DNA from: Mycoplasmataceae bacterium
Lineage (GTDB): Bacteria > Bacillota_I > Bacilli_A > Mycoplasmatales > Mycoplasmoidaceae
NCBI GenBank assembly: GCA_031278855.1
Contig: JAITJR010000051.1
Span: 1 to 30,726 of the forward strand
Direction: 5' to 3'
Length of the DNA: 30,726 nt
In this document: in pieces, positions 1 through 8,322 of the stretch
Layout of the letters: the number at the start of each line of letters is the position of its first letter
Position numbering within the stretch: position 1 is the first letter of the stretch
Position numbers and translations under genes: made by a program
Notes under the pieces: model-generated
What the model saw: the letters and a program-made list of their open reading frames with translations, nothing else
Told to the model about the DNA's origin: nothing
The model's database searches: none

Positions 1-201
1 ATAATCTCTACCATGGAAAATTTAACATCTAAAGAAATTTTAGAAATGTCTGAACAAGAATGACAAGATTACCGTAATAAATCTTGGACTCGTCGTCGTG
101 AATATTACGCTAAGGATGTGCCAGATTGATATTTAAAAGATCAGGAAAATTTTGCTCAATTTCTAGAACGCCGACAATCTAAAGATAATCGCGGCAAATA
201 G
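1..201 (+). CDS. Small hypothetical protein, possibly 5'-truncated
   Basis: An open frame runs from the window edge to TAG at 199-201. The first ATG is at 13, giving 62 residues; four open codons precede it, so the gene may begin outside the window. The protein is hydrophilic and rich in charged residues and Trp (three Trp codons, two of them UGA), with no signal peptide or membrane segment. I do not recognise the family. Downstream, in the same frame and after two stop codons, lies a segment (208-351) that resembles the tail seen after a lipoprotein gene at 19 kb, so this could be the surviving part of a longer broken gene. Confidence that it is coding is moderate. Confidence 0.5.
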
Positions 202-207
202 TATTAA

Positions 208-351
208 TACTATTTACCCCAACATGTACACACATACGTGCGACCATATTTAGCGAAGCTAAATAAAAATCATGCATCGATTGTGTTATGAGGATTTCAG
301 GGTGGTGAATTAGTAGGTTTTATAAATTCTAAAAATGATTGATATTTATAA
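208..351 (+). pseudogene. Relic of a shared C-terminal module (copy 1)
   Basis: Open in the same frame as the preceding ORF after TAG (199) and TAA (205), ending at TAA 349-351. It has no usable start codon. The translation contains LNKNHASIVLWGFQGGEL, with UGA as Trp. A diverged copy follows the lipoprotein gene at 19015-19188 and a worse one lies near 29355-29420. The 19 bases at 331-349 are identical to 19151-19169. I read it as the 3' end of a decayed gene; the family is unknown to me. Confidence 0.5.
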
Positions 352-567
352 AGTAAATATAAGAATATTATTTTCGTGGGTAATCGTTACATAATATTAA
401 TTTTATTAATTAAAAAGAATTTTCTGGAATGTCTATTTAGACTCTAAGTGATAAAGTCGGGTTATAACCAGATAACAAATTTCTGTATTTGTAGCAATAT
501 CTAGAAATTATGATTGCTATTTTTCTTAAATTTAGTTCAAACTGATAAATGATGTATTGATAAAATA
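352..567. other. Intergenic A+T-rich stretch without a recognisable gene
   Basis: No frame longer than a few tens of codons, no RNA gene and no convincing hairpin with a U-tract is visible. The stretch separates the module relic on the left from the tandem repeats upstream of the DUF4143 relic on the right. Confidence 0.5.
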
Positions 568-636
568 ATTAAAAAAGTATAGTGTAGTTTATTAAAAAGG
601 TATAGCCAGTATCATTAAAAAAGTATATTTTATGTA
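568..636 (+). repeat. Three tandem 23-bp direct repeats (operator-like iterons)
   Basis: The core ATTAAAAARGTATA starts at 568, 591 and 614, an exact 23-bp period (about two helical turns). The other 9 bases of each unit are not conserved. A weak fourth match (9 of 14) falls in phase at 545. The last unit ends in the -10 hexamer at 635-640 of the downstream gene, so a repressor or activator site is the likeliest role. Confidence 0.6.
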
Positions 637-640
637 TAAT
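635..640 (+). promoter_or_regulatory. -10 hexamer TATAAT for the DUF4143 relic
   Basis: A perfect TATAAT ends 10 bases before ATG 651, which favours 651 over the overlapping ATG at 639 as the start and implies a nearly leaderless mRNA. No good -35 is seen; the tandem repeats occupy that place. Confidence 0.5.
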
Positions 641-650
641 GTTAGTCACT

Positions 651-1401
651 ATGGCTCATATAAAAAGATTAATCGAAGATAAATTTCAATCCCTATTACG
701 GGTATTTGGAGGAGTACTAATTACTGGTATTAAAAATGCTGGTAAAACAGATATCGCAGAACAATATTGTAAGTCTATGATAGCCCTTAACATTAAATCT
801 AATAAAGAACTATCGGCTATCAATCACGAAAATGTATTAGTAGGTGATAAACCCCGATTAATAGACGAATGACAAGAAGATGTAACAGTTTGAAATTCTG
901 TCAAGGTAGAAATAGATAAATCTAAACAAACTGAACATTAGATCGGGTGTTGTTGCCAAAACAAAGTCAAAGTGATATTTCACCGATCCTTGTATTGCAA
1001 CAGCAACACTTCATTTAAAGAGTGAAAACTTACTAGAAGATTTAAATTCTTTTGGATTCTATTTTGAAAACTTGGTAATTCGAGACTTACGAACATATGC
1101 CGATATTATGGGTGGTAAGGTATTTTTTTATACCGATACAAATAATTTGGACATTGATGCCATAGTGGAACTACCAGGTGGTAAATGATCCATTTTTGAA
1201 ATTAAATTAGGTGGGTTTGAAAACATTAAAAAATCCTTAATTAACATCGACAGATTTTTAAAAAAAGTTAATGATTTTAAGAAAAAACAATTAATTTCAA
1301 TTAATGTTATTACCGCAGGTAGCGAATCTTTCTTAATGAAAACCAATAACGGATTAAATGTAAATGTGATTCCGTTGGATCAGTTATACATTGATTCATA
1401 A
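651..1401 (+). pseudogene. Decayed AAA ATPase with DUF4143 nuclease-like tail
   Basis: The first part (651-941) begins with a typical DUF4143-family N-terminus: P-loop GIKNAGKT, then NVLVGDKPRLIDEWQ, and stops at TAG 939-941 after KQT, where the family normally continues into a sensor motif. A second frame (952-1401) carries the family's C-terminal half: KWYFTDPCIATATL, then FGFYFENLVIRDLRTYA, and the PD-(D/E)XK-like region with DIDAIVELPGG and FEIKLGGFEN. Roughly 150-200 residues in between are missing and the two parts are in different frames, so this is a deletion/frameshift relic. Family members are common in bacteria and often behave as accessory genes of uncertain function. It is convergent with purD. 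Confidence 0.85.
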
Positions 1402-1421
1402 ATATTCTTTGGTTAAAGGTT

Positions 1422-2660
1422 TTACAACCCAATATCTTTACGATAATACACGTGATCAAAATATACTTTAGCAACATCTTGGTAAACTTTTTTACGAGCT
1501 AGTTGATTGTTTTTATCAACAGCTACTACTGATAAAACTCGCCCCCCAGTTGTGACAATAACATTATTTTGAATATTGGCTCCAGCAAAAAATATTAACG
1601 GCTTCCCTTTAACTGTAATTTTATACCCTTTTTTAAAATTACCAGGATATCCAGCGGATGTTAAAACAACATTAACACAAGCACCACGTTTTCACTTCAA
1701 TTTAAACTTACTTAAATTATTTGTAACAGTAGCTTGGCATAATTTCACCAAATCAAAATTCATTAAAGGTAAAATGGATTGACATTCAGGGTCACCCATA
1801 CGTACGTTGTATTCCAAACATTTACAGCCATCTTTAGTAATCATGACACCAAAAAAAATAAAACCATGGTAATCTAATTTTGTCTTTTGAATCCCTTTTA
1901 ATGTGGGTAACATGATATTTTCCGTAAAGTCCGTCATCGTTTTTTTATTTACATTAACGTTAGGACATACCGCTCCCATCCCGCCTGTATTCGGTCCTTT
2001 ATTATTTTCATTAATAGTTTTGTGATCTTGAGCGGATATCAAAGGTACGATTGTTTTACCATCGGTTACACAAATAATGGAGGCTTCTACCCCGCTTAAA
2101 AATTCTTCAACTACAATTGTTTTCCCAGCATCTTTAAAAATGCCATCAACCATGAAACTATTGATCGTAGCTTCTGCATCTTTAAAATTATTACAGATTT
2201 CTACTCCTTTACCTGCTGCTAATCCGTTGGCTTTAATCACCAATGGATATTTTGCCGTTCTTAAGTATGTAACAGCGGCATACGCATGAGTAAAAGTTTT
2301 GTAATCAGCGGTTTTTACACCAAATTCATTCATGAAGTTTTTCGCATATATCTTACTGCCTTCTAATTTTGCAGCTGCTTGGGAAGGCCCAAAAATGCAT
2401 AATTTATTTTGCTTAAATAAATCCACAATCCCTGCTACTAAAGGATTTTCTGGACCCACAATTGTTAAATCAATCTCATTATCTTTGGCAAATGATAATA
2501 ACTCATCATGTGTATATAACTGCACATTACAACATTTATTAGTCATTTCAGTGCCAGCATTCCCTGGTGCTGCATAAATATTGGTTACTAATTCTGATTG
2601 TGATAGCTTCCATGCCAATGCATGTTCGCGTCCGCCAGAGCCGATAAGTAAAATTTTCAT
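1422..2660 (-). CDS. purD: Phosphoribosylamine-glycine ligase
   Basis: ATP-grasp enzyme of de novo purine synthesis that joins phosphoribosylamine and glycine with ATP to give glycinamide ribonucleotide, in the cytoplasm. The 412-residue product matches the usual ~420. The N-terminus shows GSGGREHALAWKLS, the ATP-grasp part has KANGLAAGKGVE and NTGGMGAV, and MGDPECQ is the metal-binding stretch; the C-terminus finishes at KDIGL. One UGA Trp codon (about 1689-1691) is read through. A TAAAAT hexamer ends 9 bases before ATG 2660. It diverges from the permease and is convergent with the DUF4143 relic. purD is unusual in mollicutes, most of which salvage purines; purH is also present nearby, but the other pur genes are not in this window. 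Confidence 0.93.
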
Positions 2661-2669
2661 AATTCAAAT

Positions 2670-2675
2670 ATTTTA
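2670..2675 (-). promoter_or_regulatory. -10 hexamer TAAAAT of purD
   Basis: On the minus strand TAAAAT is followed by 9 bases (2661-2669) and ATG 2660. No Shine-Dalgarno sequence fits in that space, so the transcript would be nearly leaderless. Confidence 0.5.
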
Positions 2676-2695
2676 ATATTAATTAAGTAACAATG

Positions 2696-2724
2696 TAACA
2701 AAACATAATTTAAATGTTTTGTTA
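2696..2724. promoter_or_regulatory. 11-bp perfect inverted repeat between purD and the permease
   Basis: TAACAAAACAT (2696-2706) and ATGTTTTGTTA (2714-2724) are perfect complements around a 7-base A+T spacer, midway between two divergent promoters. Position and symmetry suit a shared operator for a dimeric regulator. It lacks a U-tract, so a terminator is less likely. Confidence 0.4.
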
Positions 2725-2734
2725 ATAATTCCTG

Positions 2735-2740
2735 TAAAAT
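2735..2740 (+). promoter_or_regulatory. -10 hexamer TAAAAT of the permease gene
   Basis: TAAAAT ends 9 bases before ATG 2750, the same geometry as purD on the other strand. Confidence 0.45.
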
Positions 2741-2749
2741 TATTTAGCA

Positions 2750-4378
2750 ATGGCAGCGAATCGCAATCATCATACTCTCCAAAAATTATCTAAATCACTA
2801 AAAAAAGCAAGCCCGTCCCCTATTAATGTCATACCAGCCAAGAAAAAAATAGGCTTTGTTTCAGCGATTAGTTTAGTGATTGGTTCGTCAATTGGAGCAG
2901 GCATCTTTATTAAGAACCATGAAATTTTAAATAATGTTCATGGTTCAATATTATTAGCGGTTTTATGTTGACTTATTGCGGTGATAGGAATTTTAGCTCT
3001 AGCCCTAACATTACCAGAAATTTGTAGTGGTATTCGTAATAACAACCAAGGCATTATTGGTTGAGTGCGAAAATTTAATAATAAATTATTTTACATGAGT
3101 AGTAAGAATTTCATGACTTATTTACACATATCGATTTATTACTTCATCATGCCTTTCTATCTCGTCATGACCTTGCAAGAAACATTTGGTTTTTCCATTC
3201 AATGATACTGATTAGTATTAATATCATTCGGTATATCAACTTGATTTATTTGAGTAACTGGTTTATCTACTAGAGCTGCTAATTTACAGAATTGAATTAT
3301 TACTATTATCAAATTTCTTCCCATTGTTTTTGCTGCAATTGCAGGTTTTGTTTTATTAGGCATGGGTAAGGGAACTGATAACAATTGATGATATCCTGTC
3401 GAAGTTTATGATAACCATTTGCCCCTATTTGGTGATCGATTACCGTTCTTAGGTGTTTTAAGTTCGATTCCTGCTATTTTCTTTGCCTTTGATGGATTTT
3501 ATTCTGCTGCTGGTATTCAAGGAGTAATGAAAGAACCAAGAAAAATTTCTTTAGCCTTAGGTATTGGAATGGCGATTGTTAGTACATTAGATATTGTTAT
3601 TTCACTGTCACTTCTCTTGGGTACACATAGTGGTAAACTATCTGGATTAAATTTAGCTCCATGAGTTTTCCAAGTCGCAAACATTTGTGTAGCAATCGGA
3701 ATATTAGGCATTATTAACGGAGTGTCAGTCTATTCAGTCCACTATTATCATGATTTGATTATCCACAACGAAATTCCGTTAGCTCATTGATTAAAATCTC
3801 GTTCTCGTAATCACAATCATACTATGGGAGTATTAGTAAGTTATGTCATTACTTCTTTTTGATTCATTATATTTACTGTCGTCGGGTTGTTTTTTCTTAA
3901 TACTGGACAATATGGAGAAATACCAGGATGATCAGGCCATCATTATGGTGATGGCTACATCAACAACTTATACTCGTTTGCAGATTTGCTTGGAAATTGA
4001 AACGCTGCTTTAGCTTTTGCCATTATTATGTTTGCGGTAATTGGCGCTATGCATAATCGTAAAACTCATAAAATCCAAGTTACCCGTTCTAAATTTTTAA
4101 TGCATGGTGGTATCATCAGTTTGATTCTTATAGGCACAGGAATTCTATTTATTCCAGTCGAATCAGTTGGTAATCTCATTTACATCATCGGCTACTACAA
4201 TGGTTCTATTCCATACCCAACTGGAGTGCCGCACGTAAATCAGACTGATATTTTTGGGGCATCATCACAAATTGTTATGCTACTAATATTTTTAGGAATT
4301 ATGTTCATCCCTGGAATTGTACGTACCTTAAACGATCACCAAAAAGGAATTGATAAAATTTCACATAAACATTATTAA
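2750..4378 (+). CDS. APC-family amino acid permease
   Basis: A 542-residue polytopic membrane protein. After a basic N-terminal tail of about 33 residues comes the first helix with GSSIGAGIF (about 45-53), the substrate-binding signature of the amino acid-polyamine-organocation superfamily. About 12 hydrophobic segments follow, with SIPAIFFAFDGFYSAAGI in the sixth-helix region, where APC carriers bind substrate. Several Trp codons are UGA, which splits the gene under the standard code. It probably imports an amino acid, as expected for an auxotrophic parasite; the substrate cannot be told from sequence alone. It is transcribed divergently from purD and followed 21 bases later by apt, which has its own -10 hexamer. 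Confidence 0.88.
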
Positions 4379-4384
4379 ATCCAT

Positions 4385-4390
4385 TAGAAT
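4385..4390 (+). promoter_or_regulatory. -10 hexamer TAGAAT of apt
   Basis: TAGAAT is followed by exactly 9 bases and ATG 4400. This spacing, shared with several genes here, argues that apt starts at 4400 and not at the ATG at 4394. Confidence 0.45.
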
Positions 4391-4399
4391 GTAATGGTT

Positions 4400-4957
4400 A
4401 TGAAAACTACTAAATTAAGTGCTAATCAAAAAGCGATTATTGATATTATCCCTAACATCCCTAATTTCCCTATTAAGGGTGTCCAATTTAAAGATGTCAC
4501 ACCTATTTTGGCACATCCAAAAATTTTTAATGCTGTTATGAATGAATTAGCAAAAAAAGCTAAAAAATATAAATTTGATTGCATCGTTGCTCCTGAATCT
4601 CGTGGCTTTTTTTTCGCTATTCCTTTAGCACAAAAATTACAAATTCCTTTTGTACCTATTCGCAAAAAAGGGAAATTGCCACGTGCTACCATTTCAGTAA
4701 CTGAAACAATTGAATACAATAAAGTATCATTCGAAATTCATAAAGATGATATTAAGCCAAATACTAAGGTTTTAATAATGGATGATTTGATTGCAACTGG
4801 TGGTACGATTAGAGCCATAATCAAATTATTAAAATCACTGAAAGCTAAACCAATAGCAGCTTTATTTTTAGTAGAACTACCAGAATTACAAGGCAGTAAA
4901 GAAGTTGCTAAAAATCATATCCCGATGGATACAATAGTCAAATTATCTGGTAAATAA
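4400..4957 (+). CDS. apt: Adenine phosphoribosyltransferase
   Basis: Purine salvage enzyme converting adenine and PRPP to AMP and pyrophosphate, cytoplasmic. The 185-residue product is near the usual 170-180. Family features in order: IPNFPIKGVQFKD with DVTPIL near the N-terminus, APESRGFFF (about 65-72), and the PRPP-binding loop VLIMDDLIATGGT (about 124-136). The start at 4400 is preferred because a TAGAAT hexamer lies 9 bases upstream; ATG 4394 would add two residues. It ends 2 bases from the 3' end of convergent purH, so salvage and de novo purine genes abut tail to tail. Confidence 0.93.
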   Translation: MKTTKLSANQKAIIDIIPNIPNFPIKGVQFKDVTPILAHPKIFNAVMNELAKKAKKYKFDCIVAPESRGFFFAIPLAQKLQIPFVPIRKKGKLPRATISVTETIEYNKVSFEIHKDDIKPNTKVLIMDDLIATGGTIRAIIKLLKSLKAKPIAALFLVELPELQGSKEVAKNHIPMDTIVKLSGK

Positions 4958-4959
4958 TT

Positions 4960-6456
4960 TTAATGCTTAAAATGACGAATCCCAGTAAACACCATCGCAA
5001 TTTGGTGCTCGTTTGCGGCATCAATCGATGCTCGGTCTTTTAATGAACCACCAGGCTGAATAATCGCTTTAATACCATATTTGGCTGCTTCATCCACTAC
5101 GTCTCTAAAAGGGAAAAAGGCATCAGAGGCAAGTACTGTCGCTCCTTTACCACGTTCAAGAGCATCAATTGTTGGTCAAATCCGATTTACTTGTCCGCCG
5201 CTAATGCCGACCGCTATACCATCACGAGCCACTACAATACCATTAGATTTAACGTATTTAACCACTCGCATGGCAAATAATAAATCATCGATTTGTGCCT
5301 TGGTTGGTGATAATTTTGTTACGACTTGCAGTTGATCCATGAATTTTCGATCTTCCGCCTGCACTAGTAAACCACCATCGACCGAAACCATAGCATAAAC
5401 ATCCTGTGGTTTGCGACGAAATTTAATTACCCGTAAATTCTTTTTTGTTTTCAAAACACACAAAGCATCTTCGTCATATTCAGGAGCAGCAATAACTTCT
5501 AAGAAAATTTCAACCATTTTATCAGCCACACTTTTAGTTACTTTACGGTTAAAAGAAATAATGCCACCAAAAATACTTTTCGGATCCACATCGTGAGCTT
5601 TAGTGTAAGCATCCATGCTATCTTTACCGATAGCAAACCCACACGGTGTATTATGTTTTAAAGCACAGCAGGCTGGTTCATCAAAGTCGCACACAGCTTT
5701 CCAAGCTATATCAACATCTTTAAAATTATTGTATGATAACTCTTTGCCATTAAGAATTTCAAAAGTATTCATCGCTCCATCCACTAATGTGGAACCATAA
5801 AAACTAGCAGATTGATGCGGGTTTTCACCGTACCGTAACAACTGTTTTTTTTGGAATGATGGGCTATAAAATTCTGGATATTCATCGGTTGACATAAATT
5901 GACTAATGGCACCATCATAAGCACTGATTAAATTAAAAACTTTAGCAGCCAATTGACGTTGGAAATTAACATCTAGTGAATTTTGTGCAATTTTTTGTTG
6001 CACTATTTTATAGTCGTTCTTATCACAAATGACTACAACATCATGAAAATTTTTCGCCGCCGCCCTTAACATCGCGGGTCCGCCAATATCAATGAATTCT
6101 ATTTTTTGTTCAAAAGTAATGTTTTCCTTTACTTTTTTAAAAAATGGATACAAATTCACAATAACAAAATCAATCAGTTTTATATTGTGCTCATTAATTT
6201 TATCCATGTGTTCTGGATTGCCACGAATAGCCAAAATGCCAGCATGTATTGTGGCATGTAATGTCTTCACGCGGCCATCTAACATTTCTGGAAATTGAGT
6301 GATTTCACTTACTTCTAATACTGGGATATTGTTTTCTTTCAAAAAACGATAGGTTCCACCTGTAGAAACAATTTCAATGTCTTTGGATACTAAAAACTGA
6401 GCGAACTCCAAAATCCCATCTTTATCGTAAACACTGATTAAGGCACGTTTTTTCAT
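4960..6456 (-). CDS. purH: Bifunctional AICAR transformylase / IMP cyclohydrolase
   Basis: Catalyses the last two steps of IMP synthesis: formyl transfer from 10-formyl-tetrahydrofolate to AICAR, then ring closure. The 498-residue protein has the N-terminal methylglyoxal-synthase-like cyclohydrolase domain ([24 protein letters not shown]) and the transformylase domain with YGENPHQ and the catalytic Lys-His in [11 protein letters not shown]. One UGA Trp codon near 5174 interrupts it under the standard code; the tail ends GIRHFKH. CATAAT lies 9 bases before ATG 6456. FolD, encoded at 17 kb, helps to supply the formyl-folate used here. De novo purine genes are rare in mollicutes; the intermediate pur genes would have to be elsewhere. 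Confidence 0.95.
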
Positions 6457-6465
6457 ATAAATTTA

Positions 6466-6471
6466 ATTATG
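6466..6471 (-). promoter_or_regulatory. -10 hexamer CATAAT of purH
   Basis: On the minus strand CATAAT ends 9 bases before ATG 6456, with no room for a conventional ribosome-binding site. Confidence 0.4.
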
Positions 6472-6548
6472 ATAAAATAATTCCGATCAACTTTCATTTG
6501 TCTTACGGTAATTATGATATGCTAGTTTCATCTTAATAGTAATGCCTA

Positions 6549-7106
6549 TTAATAATTTTTCTTAGGTAATTCTTGGAAATAAGCCTGTGGATGAGCACAA
6601 ACTGGGCAAACCATCGGAGCGGTTGTGCCATCATGGTGATGACCACAATTTTGACATTGTCATGTAATCGATTTAGGACGCTTAAATACTTTATTGCTTT
6701 TCACGTCTTCAAGTAAATCAAGGTAACGCTTTTCATGAATAGCTTCAATTTTAGCTACCCCTTCCATTCGGGCAGCAATGTCAGTAAAACCTTCTGCTCG
6801 TGCTGTTTTAGCCATATCTTTATACATTTGTGATCATTCATAATGCTCACCACTTGCAGCATCTAATAAGTTAATGGATGTGACAGGCATACCACCGTGG
6901 AGTGCCTTAAATCATAATTCAGCGTGCTCCTTTTCATTTCCAGCAGTTTCTTCAAAAATCTTTTGGATTTGAACATACCCATCTTTCTTAGCTTGTGAAG
7001 CATAGTAACCATACTTCATTCGAGCTTGTGATTCACCCGCAAAAGCAGCTCATAAATTTTTTTCTGTTTGAGTCCCTTTAAGTGATTTTGATGTTGATTT
7101 TTTCAT
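6549..7106 (-). CDS. rbr: Rubrerythrin
   Basis: Di-iron peroxidase that reduces hydrogen peroxide, a hallmark of anaerobes; cytoplasmic. The 185-residue protein is visible only when UGA is read as Trp. The N-terminal four-helix ferritin-like domain shows the iron ligands in AFAGESQARMKYGYYA, EETAGNEKEHAELWF and the second ExxH motif EAIHEKRYLDLLED. The C-terminal rubredoxin domain has the paired cysteines CQNCG and CPVC, about 13 residues apart. A strong Shine-Dalgarno AAGGA (about 7113-7117) and TATAAT at 7136-7141 precede it, so this gene has a leader, unlike many neighbours. Its electron donor is not in this window. Rubrerythrin is not typical of mycoplasmas and may reflect lateral gain or an ancestral anaerobic lifestyle. 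Confidence 0.93.
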
Positions 7107-7135
7107 AGATTTATTCCTTCTTAATGTTCCATTAA

Positions 7136-7141
7136 ATTATA
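7136..7141 (-). promoter_or_regulatory. -10 hexamer TATAAT of rubrerythrin
   Basis: A perfect minus-strand TATAAT lies about 29 bases before ATG 7106. The leader carries AAGGA about 7 bases before the start. Confidence 0.5.
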
Positions 7142-7156
7142 GTAGGCACAATGATT

Positions 7157-7184
7157 TTGAATGTAAATTAAAAATAAATATAAT
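7157..7184 (+). promoter_or_regulatory. Promoter of the glycan kinase gene
   Basis: TTGAAT (7157-7162), a 16-base spacer, and TATAAT (7179-7184) make one of the few two-element promoters in the window. It lies 20 bases before ATG 7204 and diverges from the rubrerythrin promoter. Confidence 0.5.
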
Positions 7185-7218
7185 ACTAAGATTCAAAAGT
7201 TAAATGCTTGGGAGTTAG

Positions 7219-8322
7219 ATTATTAAACAAAGCTATTCAAATCAAACTAGATCATTTAATTCCATTTCAGTCGTTGATAATGGTAGAAATATCAAGAAAC
7301 AATCCACATATTTAACCAAATTTATCGACGAAATAAATTGGTTTCTTAAATTACCAAAAGAAATGCAAGAATTTGTTCCGCAATTACATAGTTATTCATT
7401 GACTGCTCCAATGTTCATAAAATATGAAAAAATAAATATACCAACATTGCATTATTATTTTTGTAATGATGCCCAAATTAATTGAACAATAGTGATAGAT
7501 TTGTATAAAAAATTATTGCATAATTTTTCGATAATTAAACCTAAGAATTTTGATTATGCTTTATGAAAAGATGCACTAATTGACATCTATTTAACCAAAA
7601 CCATCGTTCGTCTACTTCAGATTTCATCTAATGAATTTTTTAAACCGTTTTTCTCCTCACAAATTAAAATTAACAATAAAATCTATCCTTCTGCTCAGAC
7701 AATTACTAACTATCTGTATAGACAATTAAAGCAAATATTAAAAGGTAAAAAAATTAACCAAAATTTAGCAGATATTTGTACACCTAAGAAAAAGCATATT
7801 TGTTTATTCCACGGCGATTTATGTTTTTCGAATATCTTTATAGATGATCATAATAAGACCATTAAGTGCATTGACCCCAGAGGCTCTTTTGCTAACAATA
7901 AAATGTATGGAGACATACTATTTGATTATGCTAAAATCACTCAATCAGCCCTAGGTTTATATGATTTAGTTATTGAAGATAGATATAAGCTGAAATATCA
8001 AATTGATAATATTGAGTATGAACTACAACTACCTAAAAATTATCAAATGGTTAAAACTAAATTTACAAATTTCATACCACAAAAATATCGGAAACAAATT
8101 CGTCTAATTGAAGCATTGCAATTTTTATCTATGATACCTTGACATGCAGACAAACCAAATAGACAAATTATTTTTCTATGCATTGGTGTGCAATTATTCT
8201 GTCGCTATATAGGGGGGGGAGTAAGTGATGAAAATAATTATTACCGCCGCCGGATTAGGAAAGCGTTTTTATGAACTTGGATTCATAACTCCCAAATATC
8301 AAATTATTGCCAATGGGCATAG
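7219..8322 (+). CDS. Choline/aminoglycoside-kinase-like phosphotransferase (LicA-like), poly-G at 3' end
   Basis: A protein-kinase-fold small-molecule kinase of the APH/choline kinase group. The catalytic loop reads LFHGDLCFSNIFIDD (the HxDxxxxN Brenner motif) followed by CIDPRGSF, where the DPR aspartate binds metal. The downstream partner is a nucleotidyltransferase, as in pairs that make CDP-choline or related activated groups for surface glycans. The start is uncertain: a good ATG at 7204 is followed in frame by TAG at 7216-7218; the listed start is an ATT with GGGAG upstream. Either ATT is used or codon 5 carries a nonsense mutation. At the 3' end the frame enters a G8 tract (8212-8219). 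With 8 G the protein runs on to TAG 8320-8322; with 7 G it would stop at TAA just before the next gene's start; with 9 G it would stop a few codons later. Two UGA Trp codons lie in the N-terminal half. Confidence 0.75.
8212..8219 (+). repeat. Poly-G tract (G8) at the kinase/nucleotidyltransferase junction
   Basis: Eight G in an A+T-rich genome. The tract is the 3' end of the kinase frame and, with the AG that follows, also serves as a Shine-Dalgarno (GGGGAG) 8 bases before ATG 8228. Length changes would move the kinase stop codon and alter translational coupling. Confidence 0.75.

Noticed and set aside
568..636. Tandem repeats considered as a CRISPR array
   Set aside because: Only three units, a 14-base conserved core and 9-base gaps; far too short for repeats and spacers, and no cas genes nearby.
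2077..2577. Plus-strand ORFs of 70-81 codons inside purD
   Set aside because: They are antisense to a well-conserved purD and have no homology or start signals of their own. The same applies to antisense ORFs in purH, gyrA, dnaN, folD and the dhaLM fusion.
4394..4399. ATG 4394 as the apt start
   Set aside because: It would place the -10 hexamer 3 bases from the start codon; ATG 4400 restores the 9-base spacing seen at other genes.
6457..6548. Search for a purine riboswitch or tRNA between purH and rubrerythrin and in other gaps
   Set aside because: No aptamer-like or cloverleaf structure could be found by eye in this or the other intergenic gaps.
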